13,538 nt of DNA from contig KV424207.1 in the NCBI GenBank assembly GCA_001632435.1, forward strand, positions 1 through 13,538, given 5' to 3'. Position numbers and translations under genes: made by a program. Below, piece after piece: positions 7,764 through 13,538 of the stretch. The notes beneath the pieces are model-generated. The model was not told the DNA's origin, ran no database searches, and was given only the letters and a program-made list of their open reading frames with translations. Within the stretch, counting starts at the first letter, position 1. Each line of letters starts with the position of its first letter. The DNA is from Calocera cornea HHB12733 (Eukaryota; Basidiomycota; Dacrymycetes; Dacrymycetales; Dacrymycetaceae).

Positions 7764-9029
7764 CTAAATGTAACCGGCACGGCGTGAGAGGTCCAGTCCC
7801 AAACCGACGGCAAAACGTGCATTGAGCTCACTCGAGAATCGACGATGTTTGTACTTTGCGCCCGCCGTCTCACTCTTCGGTATTGCGCCTCGTCTCGCGT
7901 GCGGGGTGATGGGACCGTAGCTCCCATAGAATCCGCTGAAGCTGAAATTGCTAGCCCGGCTTGGTTCTTCCCGTACGGGCGATAAGATGGGTGTAGGCGG
8001 TGAGAAGTGGGATCTCGGTGTATCTTTGTCAAACGACGACATCTTCGGTGTCATTGGAGGCTTCAGCATGACTTGGTATGACGGTATCGGCGTTGCTGCG
8101 ATTGACGGCGAAGCCGGGTCCATCATCGCTGTGCCAATGGTGCTGAAGGCATCCAGGCCGACCAAGGTTGGGATGCGAGGCGGCGCATCGGATATGCGGT
8201 GACGTGAGCGATCGTAGCGTGGATGAACCTGAAGCGTTGCCGTTTGTGTGGGCGGTTCGCCGTAAGAGGAAATCGACGCGTTGGAGGCGGATGTGTGCAG
8301 ATCCATGCTCGGTCTCCTCATCATTCCCTGCTGAAACCCTCTCGACGGGTCGACCGGCGAGTAGACAGGTGATGGTGCGGACGGCAGTGCCGGCGATGTC
8401 GTGGTCGAGTTGAAGTAGTAAGACGGCATGTCCGAGCCCCTGAGCGGGTCCGCAGTTCGCGGCTTGTAGTAGTCGGACAGGCCATCGGAGAAGGATGAAT
8501 CGCGAGTCGGTGGAAACGCGGGTGAAAACGTTAGCGCGACAGGTGAAATTGCGCTTTGATCGAGCAACCAGGCACGATCCCGACTCGTCGTCCCGAAACC
8601 ACGCCCCTTCTGCGGGATGTCCTCCACGATCACGTCCTTCAGGCTGACTACTCCTCCGGAGGCGTTGTAGTACGAAAAACGGCCCGCGAAGGACGGTGGA
8701 TCGGGCAGACCTGGGAGCGCCTTGAGATCTGCTGCGGAGAAGGAGGTGTTGACTAGCGTCCTAGCTGATTCTCGTCGTTCGGGCTTGGAGATAGCTTGCT
8801 TTCGGATCTTGCCCCGTCGACGAGCGACAACGACCAGGACAGCCACGACCAAGACGACCAGGAAGACGGAGACGCTGATGAGAATGAGGGTCAAAGTTGA
8901 GAAGTGGATGAAGGAAGGCTGCGGATCCGTTGCTTCGGCATCGGGGAGAGCATCCGCCGTTGAATTGGACATGACACTGCCGCGAACGAGCAGACTTGGA
9001 TCGAGGTGATCGGATGACAGAGCAGGCAT
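7764..9029 (-). CDS. Single-pass membrane protein with long Ser/Thr-Pro-rich cytoplasmic tail
   Basis: A single exon of 421 aa. The start at 9029 is the first ATG in a frame open further upstream; upstream codons use no ATG. There is no N-terminal signal peptide. After about 42 polar residues comes one strong hydrophobic segment (about 43-69) followed by ARRRGKIRKQ. The positive-inside rule therefore places the short N terminus outside and the roughly 350-residue tail in the cytosol. The tail is largely disordered-looking. It carries 13 Ser/Thr-Pro sites (for example SPPTPILSP) and four basophilic kinase-type sites (RRES, RRPS, RHRIS, HRRFS). The C-terminal 60 residues, containing GFYGSYGPITPHARR and a final LSRRAGYI, look more ordered. 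I do not recognise a family. A signalling, polarity or cell-wall sensor role is only inference. It is divergent from the aquaporin gene. Confidence 0.75.
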   Translation of the reverse strand: MPALSSDHLDPSLLVRGSVMSNSTADALPDAEATDPQPSFIHFSTLTLILISVSVFLVVLVVAVLVVVARRRGKIRKQAISKPERRESARTLVNTSFSAADLKALPGLPDPPSFAGRFSYYNASGGVVSLKDVIVEDIPQKGRGFGTTSRDRAWLLDQSAISPVALTFSPAFPPTRDSSFSDGLSDYYKPRTADPLRGSDMPSYYFNSTTTSPALPSAPSPVYSPVDPSRGFQQGMMRRPSMDLHTSASNASISSYGEPPTQTATLQVHPRYDRSRHRISDAPPRIPTLVGLDAFSTIGTAMMDPASPSIAATPIPSYQVMLKPPMTPKMSSFDKDTPRSHFSPPTPILSPVREEPSRASNFSFSGFYGSYGPITPHARRGAIPKSETAGAKYKHRRFSSELNARFAVGLGLDLSRRAGYI

Positions 9030-10048
9030 TAGGATGGGGGGCTGACGAGATGTGCGTTGCAGGGTGGGTTGTGGAGGAAGGAACGTTGGGTAAAGAGCGT
9101 GATGGGCGGCGATGCACGCCTGCTGAGCAAGCAGCGGCGAGGATGTCGAGCGCGCGCCTGGAAGGTTGAGCAATGCAGAGGGGTACGGCTACAAGTCGTG
9201 GACGGCGATTATAAGATGATGATAGAGTACTGTCGAGGGCGTCGCAGGCTAGCGGTGGGTTGGGAGTGACATAGGAGGGCCGCTGGTATGGGAAATGTCC
9301 CAACGCGTCCCACCGAGCCGCACCCGCGTCAGTCAACGGCCTGGGCGTCTGTGAACCTTATTCGGTCCGTGGATCATGCCTCGTCGCATCGCCCTTCCCT
9401 GACGAAGGCGTCGTTCCCACCGACGGTAGTTATTCTTGGCTCTTGGGAGCTTGATGTCACAACATCAGGATGGCATTATCAGGGTCTGCATCGTCTGATG
9501 TGAATACCGCAGGCCATGGAGAGGGCAAACGACAACAGACGAAGCCGTGCCGCGTCATGAGAAGCACGGCGTGCACCACAAGAAGCGAATTCGACGAGCG
9601 CCGGAAGGGAGGTGGCTGTAAGTCGGAGGCGAGAATGGCGGCCTTCTGCCACTCCCAGGACTATGCGAGGCGAGGAGCAGTCTCAGCCAGGTGACGTGCT
9701 GGAGCGATAAACGCAAAAGAAGGCCGGACGCAGACCGGACGACGACGCTGGCCGTCCAAAGTTGTGGGCCAGAGTGGTGGCGCGGACGCGTTGCGTCATG
9801 CACTCATGCCACGCAGTGACCACCCCCGCGCAACGCCTCCTCCAGACCGGCGTGGCTCCCTTCCCTCACCATAACCTAGAAATAAAAGGCAATCGCATAC
9901 GCAGACATGGCGAGCAGACGCGCATACACGACGTCCCATCTGACACCTGCTGCCGACCTTTCACTCCGTCTCACTCTACTCCTAACCTCTCACTCGCCAT
10001 TGACATCGAGGTCCGAGTCCGATACACGCATACTAGACTCGACCACCA
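9030..10048. promoter_or_regulatory. Shared divergent promoter region
   Basis: About 1,019 bases separate the ATGs of the minus-strand membrane protein (9029) and the plus-strand aquaporin (10049). Neither strand carries a supported gene. A TATAAG-like site lies near 9211 within an AT-richer patch close to the minus-strand gene, and an AATAAAAGG site lies at 9881. The last 150 bases before the aquaporin are C/T/A-rich, like a fungal leader. Confidence 0.5.
9880..9890 (+). promoter_or_regulatory. TATA-like element of the aquaporin gene
   Basis: AAATAAAAGGC lies about 160 bases before the ATG at 10049, the only A/T-rich patch in an otherwise GC-balanced upstream stretch. The distance suits a TATA element with a leader of roughly 100 bases. 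It is one short match and unproven. Confidence 0.3.
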
Positions 10049-10984
10049 ATGGCCTCCCTCCTCGCAGACTGGAAGAATGACCTCGCCGCAGCAGGCTTCG
10101 AGTTTGTCGGCACAGTCACCTTCCTGCTCCTCGGCCTTGGCCCTATTCAAGCGGCTGGCTTGTCAAAGCAGCAATTCCCCACCAGCGCAGGCGTAGATGC
10201 CGGTCCAACCCCGCCTTTGCCGATAGACCAGATGATGTACGCATCTGCTGGTCTCGGTATCGGCCTCATCGTCGCTGCCTGGCTCTTCTTCCGCGTAACC
10301 GGTGCGCTGTTTAACCCCAACATCTCGACCGCTTTACTCGCAGTCGGCGTCATCGGTCCGCTAAGATGGTTATTCTACTGCACCGCTCAGATGGCTGGCG
10401 CAATTGTGGCATCGGCCATTTTGAAAGGGCTCATGCCTGGCCCGCTCAACGTCAAGTGAGTACACGTAGAATCTACATGGTTCTGCCTGCTGACCGAGTC
10501 CAGTACCGTACCTGGGCAAGGCGTCAACAGAGCGCAAGCGCTTTTCACAGAAATGTTCATGACTTGCTTCGTGAGTCTCGCGTTTACCCCCAAGCCAAGT
10601 CTCTGACTTCGTGGCAGTTGACATTGTCGGTCCTCATGCTGGCTGTGGAGAAGCACAAGAGTACCCCTATCGCCCCTATCGGGGTCGGCTTGACGCTCTT
10701 CGCCTGCGAATTGTGGGCTCTGAACATCACCGGCGGTAGTTTGAATACCGCGCGTTCCTTTGGACCGTCCGTCATCTCCGGCTTCCTGAACAATCACTGG
10801 ATCTACTGGCTTGGGCCGACTATGGGAGCTGGTCTCGCAGTTCGTACGTGATTCTCTATCAGCCGTTTGATGCCAATCGCTCATGCCACATTTAGTCATA
10901 TACTTGGCAATCAAGCGCTCGGAATACTGGACGCTGGCTCCTGACCAGGACGCCCAAGATTACAAGAAGTCGCCAGATCCTTAA
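10049..10984 (+). CDS. Aquaporin (MIP family) with NPN and NTA motifs
   Basis: Exons are 10049-10455, 10504-10570, 10618-10843 and 10896-10984; the introns are 48, 47 and 52 nt, all GT-AG. The product is 262 aa, normal for aquaporins. The ATG sits in CACCAATGG. Helix 1 carries the family Glu (EFVGTVTFLLLG, 18-29). The first half-helix motif is GALFNPN (85-91) instead of NPA. Helix 4 begins RAQALFTEMF. The second motif is GGSLNTARSFGP (197-208), NTA instead of NPA, keeping Arg204 of the selectivity filter. Six membrane helices can be placed. Tails are short, with a C terminus of about 20 polar residues. By hand alignment to AQP1, the His180 position is Glu189 and Phe56 is Leu69, suggesting an unusual pore. 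The family is sure; the transported solute is not. Confidence 0.9.
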
Positions 10985-11370
10985 GAGGATGGAAGCGAAC
11001 TAGTGAAGTGCTGGACACCTAACGTCTGGCCATTTATGCCAAGCATGCCTGTCAATAGTTCGACTTCTCGACCCTATGACTAAATTATAATGCGATCATT
11101 GCTGTGTTAATTAAGCGCCTGTTCTCCTGTGCGATCAGGGAGGGGCACATATGTACAGCCTGGATTGTAGTGTCGCGCCACGCGTCCCTTGCCAGCCTCC
11201 CCGGCACGCGCCTGATGTGCTATCACCGCATTGCATTGCTGGTCGTCTCTTTACGACCCCTGTGCTCTTCGCATCACCCTTTACGACCTCCTTTCTGTCA
11301 TCTCCTGTATAGACTTTAGACGGCCTGCAGTACCGCCCTTGACACCTTCCTTTCGGCCACAACAGCGGCG
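10985..11370. other. Intergenic: aquaporin 3' flank and PQ-loop gene promoter
   Basis: The left part includes AT-rich sequence near 11080-11115 that fits a 3' end. The right part contains two copies of CTTTACGACC (11249-11258 and 11279-11288), 30 bases apart on the same strand, and a TATAGA patch near 11312, about 60 bases before the ATG at 11371. Confidence 0.45.
11249..11288 (+). repeat. Direct repeat CTTTACGACC, two copies 30 bases apart
   Basis: The ten-base word occurs at 11249-11258 and again at 11279-11288, 83-122 bases before the PQ-loop start codon. Three helical turns separate the copies, which would suit two sites for one factor. It may also be chance. Confidence 0.35.
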
Positions 11371-12905
11371 ATGCCGCTCAGCCTCTCCGATGTCCTGGGA
11401 TACACATCCATCCTGTCGTGGCTATTTGCCCAATTCCCGTACGTCACATCCGCGAGCTGAGCCCGCAGATGCTCATGCCCCATCAAGTCAATTAATCGTG
11501 AACTGGAAGCTGCAAAGTGCGGAGGGGTTGGCTTTGCCATTCTTGGTTAACTGGTTGTGTGGTGCGTGACTCGCCTCACAGTCCTGCACATCTCCCTGAC
11601 CTGCCGACGCCAGGGGATCTGACGAACCTTGTTGGTACGTGAGCAACTGCTATGTATGATGGCAACTGACAGCCCGACCAGGTTGTATCCTAACGCATCA
11701 GCTTCCATTTCAGACATATCTGGCGTCCTACTTCTGCTTCGTGGACGTCTGTCTGCTCTCTCAATACCTCTACTACACCCCAATATCCCGATACTTCCTT
11801 CCACCCCCCGCCAAACTCCCCACCACCCCGGGATACAGCTATTCGTCTCTGCCAACATCCGCAAATGTGTCAACTGCGCGGGGCCGCAGCAAGAGTGTTG
11901 GGATTGAGATTGAGCGAGGATTGAGACGCTTGAGCCTGCTGAGAGAACACGGAGCCGAAATGCCAGCAGAATCAGCCGAGGAGATGCACGAGCGTATGGC
12001 GTCGGCAGGCAGTCGTGGAGGAGAGAGATCGATCAGCAAGCAGCGAAACAGCAGCGTGGGTGTGCGAAAGGCTGGTATGGTGTTCCTGGCGGTGGGAGGG
12101 CTTTTCGGTGTGGGGCAGCTATCCGCTGGAAGCAGCCGGGACATGAACCCGATTGGCCAAGTTCTGGGAGAGTTGGATGTCCCGGTCGTTCACCCCGTGC
12201 CGGCGATGATGAACACATCGATACCAGCTGCGATCCTCTGGGGACAACCTTTCCAGATGGCTGTCGAACCGAACAACGGCGCAGATACGCAACGAGTCGT
12301 TGGCCGAATCTTTGCCTGGACATGTACCACGCTCTACATGACATCCCGACTACCACAAATATGGAAGAATGTGAGCTCTCTGCCAAATGTATTTCAATTG
12401 CGCTCATAGCTGGTGCGATTACAGTTCGTCCGGAAATCTGTAGAGGTACGTGTGGTTGGTTTAGGTTCCTCAGTACCCTCTGACGGGTCTCAGGGTCTGT
12501 CAATGTCACTATTCATCTGCGCGTTCCTGGGCAACTTGTTTTATGTTCTCTCCATCCTCACATCACCTCAAGCGAACGGGCGTGGTGGACGAGCCTTCCT
12601 CTTGGAGTCTATCCCGTACGTGCCCCTGTAACCGAAAGCCCCAAGCACTCACGTCACATAGCTACTTGCTCGGGAGCGGTGGCGTGCTGCTGTTCGATGT
12701 AACAATCGTCACCCAAGGTTGGCTGTACAGGAACCGTCCACCGCTTGACTTCAATGCTCATCTCGACGAAGAGGACGAAGAGGATAACCGAGGACGAAGC
12801 CGCGGTCGCCGGCCTTCCGCACCGGAAGGCGATGGTCTCTTGGACTCGTCCGGAGCCGTGGAGACGTATGATACCGTCCCCGCAACATTGCATAGAGACG
12901 ATTAA
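11371..12905 (+). CDS. PQ-loop vacuolar amino-acid transporter (Ypq/PQLC2-like), seven exons
   Basis: Exons are 11371-11438, 11488-11561, 11614-11634, 11682-12370, 12425-12445, 12494-12615 and 12662-12905. The introns are 49, 52, 47, 54, 48 and 46 nt, all GT-AG with consistent phases. The product is 412 aa. PQ repeat 1 is AQFPQ (20-24) followed by SAEGLAL and NWLCGD; PQ repeat 2 is RLPQIWKN (277-284) followed by KSVEGLSM. Both match the SLC66A1/PQLC2 and yeast Ypq/Rtc2 family, seven-helix exporters of cationic amino acids from lysosome or vacuole. The loop between the halves (about 95-195) is expanded, Ser/Arg-rich and probably cytosolic, making the protein roughly 100 residues longer than yeast Ypq1. 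The C-terminal tail has an acidic run (367-373) and EGDGLL (387-392), an ExxxLL sorting signal of the AP-3 type. Exons 3 and 5 are 21-nt microexons. Confidence 0.9.
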
Positions 12906-13117
12906 CCGTCAGGGAGATGGTCCGTTGATTGTTGTCTCGTGGTTTGTCTCTGTATTCCCCGCCTCTCGTTCTGGCAAGGTTTAACTTATTCCCTCTCACG
13001 ATCGCATGTATTGTAGCCAGTAGAAATCTTTGCCTTCAATTGATACCTCTCTGCATAGCAATTTGTTCTTGCGCCTCTAATGCCGATGCGCTCCCCAGCT
13101 TCTTGTGTTGGTTATGG

Positions 13118-13278
13118 AACCCTAAGTTAGTAACATATGCGTGATCTTACCTTGACCAACCCAACCCGACCCAACCCTTGTGCACTTTGCGACTCCTCCA
13201 TGTAACCTGTGTCTGCCGAACCCTTCCAACCCTCTTTACACCAACCCTGACCCTGGGCCATATTATAACCCTAACCCC
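13118..13278 (+). repeat. Degenerate AACCC/GACCC-rich block with telomere-like CCCTAA words
   Basis: About eleven (A/G)ACCC words lie on the plus strand within 161 bases. They are clustered at 13157-13177, 13218-13234, 13243-13254 and 13266-13278. CCCTAA, the complement of the common fungal telomere unit TTAGGG, occurs at 13120 and 13269. The words are not in a regular array, so this is a compositional repeat or a worn remnant, not a telomere. Confidence 0.5.
13160..13177 (-). other. Perfect G-quadruplex motif
   Basis: The minus strand has four runs of GGG separated by exactly two bases each (TT, TC, TT), a canonical three-layer intramolecular quadruplex motif with short loops. It lies about 255 bases past the PQ-loop stop codon. 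In the PQ-loop transcript the strand is C-rich, so any quadruplex would form in DNA on the template strand. Confidence 0.6.
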
Positions 13279-13538
13279 ACTCATCCTATAGTAGGTTTGG
13301 TAGAATTACATGTAGGGTAGGGGGGTTTCTGATAGCAATATCCATCTTCTAGTCTTACTTGTTTGCAGTGTCTACCTAGAAATTGCTAGTGCACCCACTT
13401 TCTGACCTGATATAATCACACCTTTTATCCTATTGAAAGGGCCTTGGATAATGCCCTCACTAGTTGACCTTCTTCAGGGGGAGCACCGCAGGATACTGTT
13501 AAGACCGTTCTATATTGCAAGAGACGTCTAGATACAGC

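Larger units (their letters stand above)
12906..13538. other. 3' flank of the PQ-loop gene, no further gene seen
   Basis: No supported coding frame starts here before the window ends. The stretch begins with the PQ-loop 3' UTR, passes through the AACCC-rich block at 13118-13278 and ends in AT-richer sequence. A GTAGGGTAGGGGGG run near 13313-13326 carries the opposite G strand. Confidence 0.5.

Noticed and set aside
9030..9173. N-terminal extension of the single-pass membrane protein
   Set aside because: The frame is open but has no ATG before 9029; the added residues are compositional.
1726..12905. Biosynthetic or defence gene cluster joining these genes
   Set aside because: The products belong to unrelated housekeeping, secretion and membrane roles, with mixed strands and no tailoring or backbone enzymes.
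1..13538. tRNA, rRNA, CRISPR, insertion sequence or retroelement
   Set aside because: No cloverleaf B-box, no conserved rRNA stretch, no regular spaced repeats, and no transposase or reverse transcriptase motif was seen on either strand.

Overview
This window is nuclear DNA of a filamentous or yeast-like fungus, most probably a basidiomycete. The genes are broken by many tiny introns. Nearly all of those I resolved by hand are 46-54 nt, with GT(A/G)xG(T/A)-type donors, CTGAY/CTAAY-like branch points and AG acceptors. The gene families are also fungal or eukaryotic: a proteasome lid subunit, a secreted GH-A/GH5-type glycosidase, an NmrA-like protein, a fungal aquaporin and a vacuolar PQ-loop transporter. 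Genus and species cannot be read from the sequence. No rRNA, tRNA, transposon, CRISPR or prokaryotic feature was seen.

Layout, left to right. (1) 1-396, plus strand: the 3' end of a 26S proteasome lid subunit Rpn7 gene. (2) 397-1725: a long promoter region with G-rich AGGGG motifs and a strong pyrimidine tract. It leads to (3) 1726-3264, plus strand: a secreted glycoside hydrolase with signal peptide, Ser/Ala linker, catalytic barrel and an odd basic dibasic-cut tail. (4) 3265-4553: intergenic. (5) 4554-5831, minus strand: an eight-exon NmrA-like NAD(P)-binding protein. (6) 6371-6778, minus strand: a tentative two-exon small membrane protein with a mitochondrial-type N terminus. (7) 6779-7763: intergenic. 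(8) 7764-9029, minus strand: a single-exon, single-pass membrane protein with a long phosphosite-rich tail. (9) 9030-10048: about 1 kb shared by this gene and the divergent (10) 10049-10984, plus strand: a four-exon aquaporin whose two NPA boxes read NPN and NTA. (11) 11371-12905, plus strand: a seven-exon Ypq/PQLC2-type PQ-loop transporter with two 21-nt microexons and an acidic dileucine motif. (12) 12906-13538: 3' flank with a perfect four-run G-quadruplex motif on the minus strand inside an AACCC-rich block.

The genes do not form an operon or an evident metabolic cluster; this looks like ordinary gene-dense fungal chromosome. Several products act at membranes or the cell surface (secreted hydrolase, single-pass protein, aquaporin, vacuolar transporter), but I see no proof that they work together. 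The main value of a manual reading is the exon structures, since most of these genes appear only as fragments in single-frame translation. The best leads are the altered aquaporin signature, the unrecognised phosphosite-rich membrane protein, the hidden small mitochondrial-type gene and the right-end G4 block.
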